The notes beneath the pieces were generated by a model. The model saw only the letters and a program-made list of their open reading frames with translations, was not told the DNA's origin and made no database searches. The translations under genes and the position numbers were made by a program. From the NCBI GenBank assembly GCA_027450165.1, contig DAIDKE010000003.1, forward strand, positions 62,001-126,000: 64,000 bases of DNA. The letters are read 5' to 3'. Below, piece after piece: positions 9,087 through 17,633 of the stretch (position 1 is the stretch's first letter; each line of letters begins with the position of its first letter). The stretch is from Candidatus Saccharimonadota bacterium (GTDB taxonomy: Bacteria; Patescibacteriota; Saccharimonadia; Saccharimonadales; Saccharimonadaceae).

Positions 9087-11564
9087 CTAAATCACTTTCG
9101 CGTCAAGCGTCGCCACGACATAATCGGCAACTCGCTTGATAACCGCATTGACAGCTTCACTGGTAAGTGTTGTCTTGTGTGAAGTTAGGCCTATGCGCAG
9201 CGTGATATTTTTGAAATCGCCAGCGTCTGGTCGATAGATATCAAGCGGCGCCAAGCTAGTGTCGAGATTAACTTTATCAAGAGCCGCCTGAGTGGCATCA
9301 ACCACCTGCTGGTAAGTAACGTCGTCCTTCACCTGGAAACAAATGTCGCGCTCGGTGCCAGGATAACGGCTGATTGGCGTGTAATCAAATTTAGCAGCCT
9401 GGCTCAAATTCAACAGACCAATTGTGTCAATTTCAAAACCGGCAGCATACTGCGGCAACTTAAAGGCCATTTGCACAGACCGCTTAAATTCACCCACCAC
9501 ACCCAACTTTTCACCGTCAAGCGTTTTGATAATCGCCGAACGACGTGGTTCGTAAGGCGCGCTGATGGCATCATTTTCGGTTAATGGTTCGTAAATTACT
9601 TCGATATTTAGTTTATCGAACAGCAAATCGGCATAGCGTTTGGCGGCGTAGTACGGCGCGCCATTTAGAGATTTGCGACGAGCAACCACTAAGGCTAGGC
9701 TCGATCGCTCAATCGGGACATTTTCATCATTCAGACCATCGCTCTTTAAATGAATTTTGTTAATTTCATAAAGCGCAAAATCGTCAAAGCCCTGTTTGAT
9801 ATTCATGTGAACCAGCCCAAGCAGACTCGGTGTCAGACTTTGGCGATAATACTGCAAATCTGGACTAATTGAGTTGGTAACGCGATAGGCGTTCGACGGA
9901 TCCTGCAGCGCCTTTTTCATCTCGTCGCCGTGCACAAAACTGTAGGTCAGTGTTTCATTGGCGCCGCCAAGTAGCAAAATCTGACGCAATCGAGCCCGCA
10001 GGTTGTCGAAATCAGTTTCGCGCACCGCTTCGAAATCGCGTTCTGGCAAGCTTGGGGTTATATTATCAAACCCGTTCAGGCGGCCAACTTCCTCGATCAC
10101 ATCTTCGACAATATGAATGTCGGCTCGCCAATACGGCGCCGTAACCCGCATCTTTTGCTCACTGGTTTCGACTTTAAATTCAACGTTGGTCAATGTTTGG
10201 CGCACGTCGTCGAGAGTAAATTTTGTGCCTAAAACGTCGTTGACTTGACCTAGCGATAACTCGATGGTTGATGGTTCGTGCTTGCCAGGATAATCCTCGG
10301 CCACAGCACTAACAGCCCAAGCACCAGCATACTTGCCCATCAAGCGAACCGCCTCGGCCAGCACCGGCGCCGTTAAGGCTGCTGGTTGACCTTTGGTAAA
10401 GCGCGTAATGGCCTCGCTAAAAATGCCGTGACGCATTTGCGTCGCGCGCAGTTTATACAAATTAAAGGTGGCGCTCTCGATAATAATATTCTTGGTATTG
10501 GCGTCGATCTCGGTCGAAGCCCCGCCCATCGCGCCAGCCAGGCCAACCGGCGTGTCACCGGCGGCAATCACAATATCTTCGGTACTAAGTTCAATCGTCC
10601 GACCGTCGAGCAGCTCAAGCTTCTCGCCCTTACGACCAGCCCGAACGTGAATTTCAGCCTTACCGCCGGCCACTTGTACCAACTTGTCGTAGTCAAAGGC
10701 GTGTAGCGGCTGGCCAGTTTCGAGCATCAAATAATTCGTCACATCGACAACGGCACTAATTGGGCGCAGACCAACACGAGCCAAATAGGTTTGAACGTCA
10801 ATCGGTGACTGAGCACCTTCCTGGGCGCCCGCTAAAATAATTGCCTGGTAGCGATCGGCAAGCGTTGGGTCATCAATCTTAACCACCGGCGCCTCAACAC
10901 TGCCGTCGCTGTCAAACTGCGGCGTCAAATCCTGCAGGTAATCCGGCGTACGAAAAGCTTTGCCCTGAATGCCTGCGACTTCGCGCGCAAAACCAACCAC
11001 CCCAAAAGCGTCTGGCCTATGGGTCAGCGACTTATTTTCAATATCAAGCAAATAATCATTTAATTCCAGCGCTTCAGCAAATGAACTACCAGCCGCCAGT
11101 GAATCATCGAGCACCACAATGCCAGTGTGATCTTCGTAAAGGTCGAGTTCACGGGCGCTAGCAATCATACCATTACTCATGACGCCTAACATTTTACGGG
11201 CGCCTAAGATAAATTGCTCAGAACTATTAAATGTTTCGGGAACAACCGTTTTAGGCGGCAGCCAGGCCACAGTTTGACCGGCAGCAACGTTTGGCGCGCC
11301 ACAAACAACCTGCACCAAACCATTGGCATCGCGTTCGACGTCGGCCACCTTGCCACCGTCATCAACTTTAGTAACATGCAGGTGGTCGCTGCCCTCAAGA
11401 TTCTCACATTCAACTACTTTAGCCACAACTACATCGCGATATTTAGCAGCTAAATCAGTCACGCTTTCGATTTCAACCAAACGCGCACCGATCAAAGTCG
11501 CCAGCTCGTCAACCGAGCCGTTGATATCAACAAACTTCTTCAACCAGTTGACCGATACAATCAT
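9087..11564 (-). CDS. pheT: Phenylalanine--tRNA ligase beta subunit
   Basis: 825-residue beta subunit of the heterotetrameric PheRS. Domains in order: tRNA-binding EMAP-like domain (about 40-150, with ENLEGSDHLHVTKVDDGG), B3/B4 editing domain (about 210-390), B5 domain (about 410-480), catalytic-like core, and the C-terminal FDX-ACB anticodon-binding domain (about 730-825, beginning near YTPISRYPGTERDICF). Length is normal. The ATG at 11564 overlaps the stop of the preceding flavin-fold gene (ATGA), with AAGGAG just upstream. Coupled to pheS only through that inserted gene. Confidence 0.97.
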   Translation of the reverse strand: MIVSVNWLKKFVDINGSVDELATLIGARLVEIESVTDLAAKYRDVVVAKVVECENLEGSDHLHVTKVDDGGKVADVERDANGLVQVVCGAPNVAAGQTVAWLPPKTVVPETFNSSEQFILGARKMLGVMSNGMIASARELDLYEDHTGIVVLDDSLAAGSSFAEALELNDYLLDIENKSLTHRPDAFGVVGFAREVAGIQGKAFRTPDYLQDLTPQFDSDGSVEAPVVKIDDPTLADRYQAIILAGAQEGAQSPIDVQTYLARVGLRPISAVVDVTNYLMLETGQPLHAFDYDKLVQVAGGKAEIHVRAGRKGEKLELLDGRTIELSTEDIVIAAGDTPVGLAGAMGGASTEIDANTKNIIIESATFNLYKLRATQMRHGIFSEAITRFTKGQPAALTAPVLAEAVRLMGKYAGAWAVSAVAEDYPGKHEPSTIELSLGQVNDVLGTKFTLDDVRQTLTNVEFKVETSEQKMRVTAPYWRADIHIVEDVIEEVGRLNGFDNITPSLPERDFEAVRETDFDNLRARLRQILLLGGANETLTYSFVHGDEMKKALQDPSNAYRVTNSISPDLQYYRQSLTPSLLGLVHMNIKQGFDDFALYEINKIHLKSDGLNDENVPIERSSLALVVARRKSLNGAPYYAAKRYADLLFDKLNIEVIYEPLTENDAISAPYEPRRSAIIKTLDGEKLGVVGEFKRSVQMAFKLPQYAAGFEIDTIGLLNLSQAAKFDYTPISRYPGTERDICFQVKDDVTYQQVVDATQAALDKVNLDTSLAPLDIYRPDAGDFKNITLRIGLTSHKTTLTSEAVNAVIKRVADYVVATLDAKVI

Positions 11565-11944
11565 GCAATTGCTCCTTCAGTGAATTTGAAGTAGTAGCGA
11601 TTTGGTTCGGACTTCGCCTCGTCGAGCTGACCAATTGGCGCCTTATAGGCAGCCATCGTCTTTTGATATTGCTCGTTGAAAGTTGTTTCGCTGGATATTT
11701 TAACCAACGACGACACAAAAACCGCCTTCGATGGACCATCATTAGCTTCAACAACTGTAATCGAGACACGGTTGTCGCGTTCCAAGTTTTGACTGTGCTT
11801 GGCGTCGACACCCGAATACCAAACCAGCGAATCGCCATCAAAAGATAGCTGAACCGGTGTTGACCAAGGTGAGCCATCTTCGTTAACAGTGGCCAGGGTA
11901 CCCAGTTTAGCGTTTGCTAGAACTTTTAATGCGTCGTCTTTCAT
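11561..11944 (-). CDS. Pyridoxamine 5'-phosphate oxidase-like (FMN split barrel) protein, between pheS and pheT
   Basis: 127-residue protein of the pyridoxamine-phosphate-oxidase/general-stress-26 superfamily. The opening LANAKLGTLATVNEDGSPWS, the following TPVQLSFDGDSLVWYSG and the NLERDNRVSITV segment are the usual split-barrel signatures. Members bind FMN or F420 and reduce diverse small molecules; the substrate here is unknown and it lacks residues that would justify calling it PdxH. It overlaps pheS (ATGA at 11941-11944) and pheT (ATGA at 11561-11564), so all three are translated in one coupled string. That position is unusual. Confidence 0.85.
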   Translation of the reverse strand: MKDDALKVLANAKLGTLATVNEDGSPWSTPVQLSFDGDSLVWYSGVDAKHSQNLERDNRVSITVVEANDGPSKAVFVSSLVKISSETTFNEQYQKTMAAYKAPIGQLDEAKSEPNRYYFKFTEGAIA

Positions 11945-12951
11945 GCGAATTTCCTCAAAAACTGTAGTTTACCGGACTCAAAATGTCGTAAATCTTCAAT
12001 ACCATATTTCAGCATCACTAGCCGCTCCACGCCACCGCCCCAGGCAAAGCCGCGATAAACGGTTGGGTCGATTCCGGCCTCTTTTAAGACGTTCGGGTGA
12101 ATCATGCCGCAACCAAGCATCTCTAGCCATTCGCCCGGTTTGCCGCCAATCGATGCCGGTTTTTCAATCGCAAACTCCAGTCCAGGCTCCACAAATGGAA
12201 AGTAGCCCGGCTGAGTTTTAATACTCAATTTTTGACCATAATAAACTTCGAAAAAGCTGCGCAGTGTGCCAAGCATTTGTCCAAGCGTAGCATCGCGGCT
12301 GACAAATACGCCCTCGCACTGATAAAAAGTATGCTCGTGCGTGGCATCAACATCTTCGTTACGAAAAACGCGCCCATAACTAATAGCCGCAATCTTGCCA
12401 CCGGCCTCAAGCTTAGACAGACCGTCTTTTAAAATTCGGTGCTGCATGGTGCTGGTGTGAGCTGGCGGAATAAAACCTTCTTCGGTGCGGAAAGTGTCGT
12501 AACCGTCGCGCGCCGGGTGGTTTTCCGGAAAGTTCAAAGCGCCAAACATATGAAAATCATCGTCAATTTGCCGCGACTCAATTGCTTCAAAGCCCATACG
12601 CGTAAAGATATTAACAACTTCTTCAAGCTCTTTGGTTAATGGGTGCTGACTAGCGGTTTCGCTGGGCATTAAATCAGGCATAGTGCTGTTAGCGTCCCAC
12701 GGTGCCGTAATATCAATCGGCTCAACTGCCGCATCGGCTAGCTCTGCCTCGCGGGCCACCACTGCCGCCTCAAGTGCCAATTTGACCTCATTAACAGCCT
12801 TGCCATAAGCCGCCCGTTCACTTGGCTCGAGCGTGCCAATAACCGAATACATATCTTTAAGCGCCGCCGATTTTAAAATCTCACGGGGCGATGAACTGTT
12901 AGCAATAGCCGAGAGCAAGCCTTGGCGAATTTCATCTATGTCGTGCTGCAT
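11941..12951 (-). CDS. pheS: Phenylalanine--tRNA ligase alpha subunit
   Basis: 336-residue class II synthetase alpha subunit of normal length, with an N-terminal coiled-coil arm (about 1-90). Motif 2 is seen as GRVFRNEDVDATHEHTFYQ, preceded by the substrate loop TSTMQHR, and motif 3 as GFAWGGGVERLVMLKYG near the C-terminus. The TATAAT of a promoter lies ten bases before the ATG at 12951 and there is no Shine-Dalgarno, so the leader is at most a few bases. Stop overlaps the downstream flavin-fold gene. Confidence 0.97.
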   Translation of the reverse strand: MQHDIDEIRQGLLSAIANSSSPREILKSAALKDMYSVIGTLEPSERAAYGKAVNEVKLALEAAVVAREAELADAAVEPIDITAPWDANSTMPDLMPSETASQHPLTKELEEVVNIFTRMGFEAIESRQIDDDFHMFGALNFPENHPARDGYDTFRTEEGFIPPAHTSTMQHRILKDGLSKLEAGGKIAAISYGRVFRNEDVDATHEHTFYQCEGVFVSRDATLGQMLGTLRSFFEVYYGQKLSIKTQPGYFPFVEPGLEFAIEKPASIGGKPGEWLEMLGCGMIHPNVLKEAGIDPTVYRGFAWGGGVERLVMLKYGIEDLRHFESGKLQFLRKFA

Positions 12952-12989
12952 ACTATCTGTTATTATACGTTATTTTAATCAGAGGTGAA

Positions 12990-13388
12990 TTATTTTATCA
13001 GCAAAACAGCTGCAATCGCACCGGCAACCAGTACGACAACCACGCCCAGCATGATCCACATCCACATTGGCGCACCCTTTTTAACAGGCTTAGGCTGAAC
13101 TTCTGGCGGCATCGGAACTGGCTGTTGCTCAATTGCCGTAACATCAAGGCTTGGAGCTGGCGCCGCAACTGGCGGTGCTAACGGTGCTTCAGGCGCATTA
13201 AATGTATTGGTTGGCACCGGCGCAACCTGTGGCTGAGCTGGTTCAGCCGCTGGCGCCGACTGAAATGATGGCTCGGGCTGAGCTGCTTCAAACGGCTGCG
13301 GCGCCGAAGCTGGAACTACCGGTTCCATGGTTGGCTGCGGTTCTGGCTGTGTTTGTGGCTCTGGCTGAAAGTTATTATCGTTGTTCAT
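12990..13388 (-). CDS. Proline/glutamine-rich protein with C-terminal membrane anchor
   Basis: 132 residues. Residues 1-105 are low-complexity, dominated by P, Q, A and E; a basic patch (KPVKKGAP) leads into one hydrophobic segment near residues 109-131 that ends in LLIK. The topology is that of a tail-anchored protein with a disordered cytoplasmic region, or the reverse. No enzymatic domain is visible. AGGGGG lies eight bases before the ATG. Similar P/Q-rich tails with membrane segments occur in the proteins at 36965, 56472 and 58546, which suggests a lineage-specific habit. Function not recognised. Confidence 0.6.
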   Translation of the reverse strand: MNNDNNFQPEPQTQPEPQPTMEPVVPASAPQPFEAAQPEPSFQSAPAAEPAQPQVAPVPTNTFNAPEAPLAPPVAAPAPSLDVTAIEQQPVPMPPEVQPKPVKKGAPMWMWIMLGVVVVLVAGAIAAVLLIK

Positions 13389-13409
13389 TTTGGCCCCCTA
13401 TTAACTAAA

Positions 13410-13655
13410 CTAATTCTGAACCTTAAGAATAATAAATACGATTAGCAAAATTATCGCAATAACGGCAATGCTAATCCAAACACCCATCAAACTAGTAGTT
13501 TTTTTAGTGCCTATTAGAAACGCTGAATCATCGACACCATCTGGCATATCAGTAAAATCGGTTTTCTTTTTGGCGCGATCGGTCAGATCAGCGGCAACGC
13601 GTTTCTGCAACTCGGTGCGCACATCTTTTTGATCAAATACATATCCCATAACCAA
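13410..13655 (-). CDS. Small membrane protein, unknown function
   Basis: Up to 81 residues: a charged N-terminal half (DQKDVRTELQKRVAADL) and one C-terminal transmembrane segment (about 58-78). The start is either TTG at 13655, eight bases after GGAGGT, or the in-frame ATG at 13649. The Shine-Dalgarno spacing favours TTG, whereas a TATAAT inside the same stretch lies seven bases before the ATG and would suit a leaderless message; the sequence alone does not decide. Located between the proline-rich anchor protein and the divergent aquaporin gene. Confidence 0.55.
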   Translation of the reverse strand: MVMGYVFDQKDVRTELQKRVAADLTDRAKKKTDFTDMPDGVDDSAFLIGTKKTTSLMGVWISIAVIAIILLIVFIILKVQN

Positions 13656-13699
13656 TATTATATACCTCCGGCGGCGAAACGCTTGTATTTATAATTTTG

Positions 13700-13733
13700 T
13701 GTTATACTATAGCCATTGTTGTATAAAGGAGGG
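13700..13733 (+). promoter_or_regulatory. Extended -10 promoter and strong RBS of the aquaporin gene
   Basis: TGT followed by TATACT at 13703-13708 forms an extended -10. No good -35 is present at the right distance. AAAGGAGGG at 13725-13733 is a strong Shine-Dalgarno ten bases before the ATG at 13744, which sets the start. Confidence 0.6.
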
Positions 13734-13743
13734 ACACACTATT

Positions 13744-14565
13744 ATGGCTACCAAAGCCACAACAACCAAGAAAAAGACTACTGCCTCGAAGCCTAAAGCT
13801 GTCGTCAGTACCAAAACAAGTACAGTTTCAGCGGCAGCAGTTGTCGCCAACGCTGATAGCAAATCTTTTGTTACAGCTGTCAACGACCTAAGCTTGTGGC
13901 GCGCACTCGGTTTTGAGTTGCTCGGTACATTCCTGTTGGCCGGTACGGTTATCATCACCCAAGAAACCCCACTATACGTCATGTTTGCCGTAGTTGGCAT
14001 CGTACTACTTGGTGGTGCAATTTCTGGCGCCCACATTAACCCAATCGTTACTATTAGCGCCTGGGTTACCCGCCGCATTGGCTGGGTTCGCCTAGTCGGT
14101 TACCTATTGGCTCAAGTTGTTGGTGCTTTACTAGCCCTAGTGGTTTTGAACGCCTTCATCAGCCATGTACCAGCTGCTACAAGCAGTGCTACATCACTTG
14201 GCGCAACTGCTCCAACCTTGTTCAAGGCTGCTGCTTTGCCTAAGGGACACGAATGGGCCGTCTTCTTCTCAGAAGTTCTCGGTGCTACCATCTTGGCATT
14301 CGCTGCCGCTCACGGTTTGCGTCAAAAACTTGGCAAGTTCGGTCAGGCCTTCACCTACGGTGGTGGTATGCTACTAGCCTTGTTGTTCGCTTACACAACC
14401 GCTTCTTACTTCTCAGCTACCGCTATCTTGAACCCAGCCGTCGCTATGTCGGTACAGGCTCTTAGCTGGAACTGGTCAGTTCTAGGCGTTTACGTGCTTG
14501 GTCCAATCGTTGGTGGTTTGGTCGGTTTCTACCTACACCAACTACTTTGCGCCGACAAGAAATAG
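13744..14565 (+). CDS. Aquaporin / MIP-family channel
   Basis: 273-residue channel with six predicted transmembrane helices and the two half-helix motifs of the MIP family. The first is NPI (in SGAHINPIVTISAW) instead of the usual NPA, the second is a canonical NPA (in AILNPAVAMS). The first 48 residues are a K/T/A/V-rich extension (KATTTKKKTTASKPKAV) not found in typical aquaporins. It should pass water or small neutral solutes such as glycerol; the selectivity filter cannot be assigned with certainty. ATG at 13744 is chosen because of the strong AAAGGAGGG; the frame is open 15 codons further upstream without support. Followed by a strong hairpin terminator. Confidence 0.9.
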   Translation: MATKATTTKKKTTASKPKAVVSTKTSTVSAAAVVANADSKSFVTAVNDLSLWRALGFELLGTFLLAGTVIITQETPLYVMFAVVGIVLLGGAISGAHINPIVTISAWVTRRIGWVRLVGYLLAQVVGALLALVVLNAFISHVPAATSSATSLGATAPTLFKAAALPKGHEWAVFFSEVLGATILAFAAAHGLRQKLGKFGQAFTYGGGMLLALLFAYTTASYFSATAILNPAVAMSVQALSWNWSVLGVYVLGPIVGGLVGFYLHQLLCADKK

Positions 14566-14582
14566 TCGTTCGCCAAGTTAAC

Positions 14583-14615
14583 AAAATACCTCGTCAAATT
14601 GGCGAGGTATTTTTA
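14583..14615 (+). terminator. Rho-independent terminator after aquaporin gene
   Basis: Eleven-base stem AAAATACCTCG / CGAGGTATTTT (14583-14593 with 14603-14613), nine-base loop, followed by T residues. Its A-rich left flank means it could also stop rmuC transcription from the other strand. Confidence 0.85.
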
Positions 14616-14628
14616 TTGGCTAAATAAT

Positions 14629-15699
14629 TTAATCTTCTTGGCGCGGTTTATCAATTAGCAGCGGCTCAATCGAATCATTGCCATCGGTAATTTTATTAGC
14701 GTCGTTTTGAACTTTGCCAAGCTCTTTATGCGCGTTATTGTAATGATTAACGGTTGTCGATAACGAGTTACCAAGTCGCTGCATGTAATCATCAAAGGCC
14801 ACAATGTGACGCGACAATTTACCAACTTGAATCTGAATATCCTTGGCTTGTTCTTCAATTTGCAAGCTGCGCAAGCCCTGCAAAACCGTTTGCAAATAAG
14901 CCATAAAGCTAGTTGGGCTGACAATGATCACCTTTTTATCGCGAAAGGCGTACTCAATCAAATCGCGGGCGCTCGAGCCGGTGCCGACATCACCAATTAG
15001 CAAGTCGTAATAAAGTGACTCACTTGGAATAAACATGAAGGCAAATTCCATAGTGTGCTCGGCTGGACGGATATATTTGCTGGTTTCGTCAATGCGACCC
15101 TTTAGGTCTTGGCGCACTTGTTTAAGCAGCGCTTCGCGTTCCGGTTTGGTGGCGGCGCCAACCATGCGATTGTAATTCTCTAGACTAAACTTACTGTCAA
15201 CCGGCAAAATCTGGCCCTTGTCCAAAAAAATCACCGCATCAACAATCACGCCATCTTTAAACTTGTACTGCATCTGGTAGTTTTTGCTTGGCAGCATGTT
15301 GCCCAGCACCGATTCCAAATAATACTCACCAAACACACCGCGCTGCTTGGGGTTTTGCAGCACATTTTGCAAAGTCTTGAGTTCATCGGCGACGTCTACC
15401 ACCCGGCGATTAGTTTCGTCGAGTTTCGCCAACCGTCCAGTTACATCGGCAATCAACTTGGCGCTTTCGGACAGCTGTTTTTGCATCGACGTTTGCATGG
15501 TCGTATTGCTGCGCTCTAACTTGTCGCCCAGCGCCGTCTGCAAACCGGTAATTGATCGGTTCAACTCGGTTACATCAGCCTTTAACAACTCGACTGAAGT
15601 GCCGCCCTTTAATTCTTTCAAACGTCCATTCAGCAAATATAAACCGACGCCCGCGCCCAAAACCACGATCACCAACAACACAAAAAGAAGTATTTCCAT
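14629..15699 (-). CDS. rmuC: RmuC-family protein
   Basis: 356 residues: N-terminal transmembrane helix (1-22), coiled coil (about 30-110) and the RmuC nuclease-like domain, recognised by NPKQRGVFGEYYLESVL, PVDSKFSLENYNRM and VIIVSPTSFMAYL. RmuC proteins limit inversion and recombination events in E. coli; the domain belongs to the restriction-endonuclease-like fold. TGT-TATACT ends exactly six bases before the ATG and no Shine-Dalgarno is seen, a leaderless arrangement. Tail-to-tail with the aquaporin gene. Confidence 0.92.
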   Translation of the reverse strand: MEILLFVLLVIVVLGAGVGLYLLNGRLKELKGGTSVELLKADVTELNRSITGLQTALGDKLERSNTTMQTSMQKQLSESAKLIADVTGRLAKLDETNRRVVDVADELKTLQNVLQNPKQRGVFGEYYLESVLGNMLPSKNYQMQYKFKDGVIVDAVIFLDKGQILPVDSKFSLENYNRMVGAATKPEREALLKQVRQDLKGRIDETSKYIRPAEHTMEFAFMFIPSESLYYDLLIGDVGTGSSARDLIEYAFRDKKVIIVSPTSFMAYLQTVLQGLRSLQIEEQAKDIQIQVGKLSRHIVAFDDYMQRLGNSLSTTVNHYNNAHKELGKVQNDANKITDGNDSIEPLLIDKPRQED

Positions 15700-15729
15700 A
15701 AAACCAGTATAACATTCAAACGGTTAAGC

Positions 15730-16206
15730 TTAAGCTACAAGAGTAAAGATTACACGGGCCACAACCACAACCGCCGCTGCCGCAATCAACACCCAAACCG
15801 TACGCGTAAAGTTCGTAATCCACGAAAACAGCAGGTAGGCAATGCCATAAAGCAGCGCCGCCCAGCCCAGTTGCTCAAACCAACTGAGGCCATTAACCCA
15901 GCCGCCAAGTCCCCACAACACCAGCGCCACCGCCAGCACAACAATCAGCGGCCGAAACATCTGGATTCGAATCGCCGCAAACAAACCACCAACCGCCACT
16001 AAAATCGTGGCAATATTACCGGCCGCCGCCGTAGCTGTTGAACAAGCCACCGTCACCGAATCACAAACAAACTGGCGCATGACATAGCGATCAAGTAGCG
16101 CCATAAGCACCCAAAAAACAATTCCCAGCCCCACACCAAGCAGCGCCGCCTGCCACCAGACATAAAACGGCATTTCATCTGCCGGTTGTACTACTGCTTT
16201 TGCCAT
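15730..16206 (-). CDS. Membrane protein of unknown function
   Basis: 158 residues with about five hydrophobic segments and almost no soluble regions apart from a short N-terminal cap. No conserved catalytic motif is recognised; a pair of cysteines (CDSVTVAC) lies in the loop after the first two helices. AGGAGGG precedes the ATG at 16206 by a normal distance. It follows the PAP2 gene by nine bases in the same direction, so they are probably cotranscribed. It could be an accessory membrane factor; nothing more can be said. Confidence 0.6.
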   Translation of the reverse strand: MAKAVVQPADEMPFYVWWQAALLGVGLGIVFWVLMALLDRYVMRQFVCDSVTVACSTATAAAGNIATILVAVGGLFAAIRIQMFRPLIVVLAVALVLWGLGGWVNGLSWFEQLGWAALLYGIAYLLFSWITNFTRTVWVLIAAAAVVVVARVIFTLVA

Positions 16207-16215
16207 GGAACCCTC

Positions 16216-16701
16216 CTATTCTGCGCGACGCTTACGGCCAGACGCATTTAGATACCAAAGTGCTCCCACCAGCGCGAAAATAATTCCAAACACCACATCG
16301 GCCACTGTATGCACTAAGGCTAACACACGCCCAACCGCAATCGCAACCGTAAGCGCCATCAAAGTCCAAGTTGCCCACTTTTGACGCGTTTCAAACCAAA
16401 CTGCCGCCGCAATCGCCGTCGCAAATAAAGTGTGGTCAGACGGAAAACCAGGATTATTCAAATACAAAGCCCCGGCCGCCGCCCCCTGCTCTATAAAAGG
16501 CCGAGCCTCTTCGGGCGAGTAAACTGAAGCCAAACTGGCAATTAAATAAGCCGTCAGGCCAGCCATTAAAATTCGACAATAAGCTTCATAACGAGCGGCA
16601 CCCCCTGGCACCTTAAAGATCAATTCATAAAGACCAATCAAAACCACCGGAATCATCAGCCCATCGGCGACAACATGGATTATTACCTGATACGCGCTCA
16701 T
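16216..16701 (-). CDS. PAP2-family membrane phosphatase
   Basis: 161-residue membrane protein of the PAP2/undecaprenyl-pyrophosphate phosphatase type. Motif 2 is visible as FPSDHTLFATA and motif 3 as GRVLALVHTVADV (Rx5Hx3D). Motif 1 is weaker, around YSPEEARPF. It may recycle undecaprenyl pyrophosphate or dephosphorylate lipid phosphates at the outer membrane leaflet. TATTAT ends six bases before the ATG with no Shine-Dalgarno, again leaderless-looking. A second PAP2 protein lies at 56016. Confidence 0.8.
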   Translation of the reverse strand: MSAYQVIIHVVADGLMIPVVLIGLYELIFKVPGGAARYEAYCRILMAGLTAYLIASLASVYSPEEARPFIEQGAAAGALYLNNPGFPSDHTLFATAIAAAVWFETRQKWATWTLMALTVAIAVGRVLALVHTVADVVFGIIFALVGALWYLNASGRKRRAE

Positions 16702-16781
16702 GCATTAATAATACCGCAAATCGGCGATTTATGCAGCCGCAACCAGCCCGGAGTCACTATTCAAAAACAGAGACAGTGTGC

Positions 16782-16787
16782 TATAAT
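16782..16787 (+). promoter_or_regulatory. -10 element of tRNA-Gln promoter
   Basis: TGC-TATAAT (extended -10) ends 12 bases before the mature 5' end of tRNA-Gln. A poor -35 candidate TTCAAA at 16760-16765 has 16-base spacing. Confidence 0.6.
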
Positions 16788-16799
16788 TACCCGTGCTAT

Positions 16800-16874
16800 T
16801 GGGATGTCGCCAAGTGGTAAGGCACATGGTTTTGGTCCATGCATTCGGGGGTTCGAATCCCTCCATCCCAGCCA
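16800..16874 (+). tRNA. tRNA-Gln (anticodon TTG)
   Basis: 75 nt including encoded CCA. Acceptor TGGGATG pairs with CATCCCA, D-arm with a normal GG pair, anticodon loop TTTTGGT giving TTG, and a canonical TTCGAAT T-loop. The downstream open reading frame begins only 22 bases after the CCA. Confidence 0.95.
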
Positions 16875-16876
16875 AG
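16867..16876 (+). repeat. Left copy of a 10-bp direct repeat overlapping the tRNA-Gln 3' end
   Basis: CCCAGCCAAG at the end of tRNA-Gln recurs at 17634-17643, just after the stop of the following candidate nuclease gene. It resembles the footprint left when a small element enters at a tRNA 3' end, but ten bases are few. Confidence 0.35.
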
Positions 16877-16895
16877 ATGTGCACCAAAGGTGACC

Positions 16896-17624
16896 ATGCC
16901 ACTTTGGTATACATCGAGTTATAAGATGCAGCTTGAAGATATCCACTATTTCTCGGTTAAAAAGATTCAGCAACCATCTGTATTTGCGCTTGCTAAAAAG
17001 GTATACGAAGCATGCGAGAATAACACCGACAATAATGCTGAAATGCAGCGTCGGTTATATTTGTTATCGCGGAGCAGTGACGGGGAGCATGCACGAAAAA
17101 GTGGTGATTTTATGGCTGAACTCGCGGCCTTTAACGAACTATTAGATCAAGGGCTTTCACCAAAATGGCTCCCAGAAAGTACGACTCCTGGGGTAAAGAC
17201 TCCAGATATAGAAATTATTATTGGCCAAACACCTATACCTGTTGAGGTGAAGCATTTAAATGACCCACGTGATGAACATGAAGCAACGTATGCGGGGCAA
17301 TCTATTGGTGGAATGGTGGATTTTAATTATAAGCGATTCCTAGTGAAAAAAGTGCAAGATCTTGCCTGTGATGCGAAAGAAAAGTTTACCCAATATCATA
17401 AGGATAAAAATGATGGCGGTAGCGTGTCGAGTAGGCTGTATCTGTTCTTTACAAAATCAATTGAAGCAGATCTCGCGGATATCGCCCATACTGCACTGGC
17501 GCAGTATGGGGGTGAAAAGCCTAAGGATATGCAGGAGCACATAAAAGCTATGGCACAGCCCATTTTAGATGGTGCCGATATAGAACTTATCGTGCGTGAA
17601 TTATCAGCAGAATTTACGGTCTAG
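16896..17624 (+). CDS. Candidate PD-(D/E)xK nuclease, unknown function
   Basis: 242 residues from the ATG at 16896, which follows AAAGGTGA by two bases; a second in-frame ATG at 16926 would give 232. The core resembles the PD-(D/E)xK fold: a helix with FMAELAAFNELL, then TPDIEIIIG, then PIPVEVKH giving E-x-K. No other domain is recognised. Base use is more AT-rich than in neighbouring core genes, and the gene directly follows tRNA-Gln and is flanked by a 10-bp direct repeat, so recent acquisition is plausible. A 7-bp inverted repeat (16883-16889 with 16902-16908) puts the ATG in a hairpin loop. It may be an orphan restriction-type or repair nuclease; this is inference. Confidence 0.6.
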   Translation: MPLWYTSSYKMQLEDIHYFSVKKIQQPSVFALAKKVYEACENNTDNNAEMQRRLYLLSRSSDGEHARKSGDFMAELAAFNELLDQGLSPKWLPESTTPGVKTPDIEIIIGQTPIPVEVKHLNDPRDEHEATYAGQSIGGMVDFNYKRFLVKKVQDLACDAKEKFTQYHKDKNDGGSVSSRLYLFFTKSIEADLADIAHTALAQYGGEKPKDMQEHIKAMAQPILDGADIELIVRELSAEFTV

Positions 17625-17633
17625 ACAGTAATC

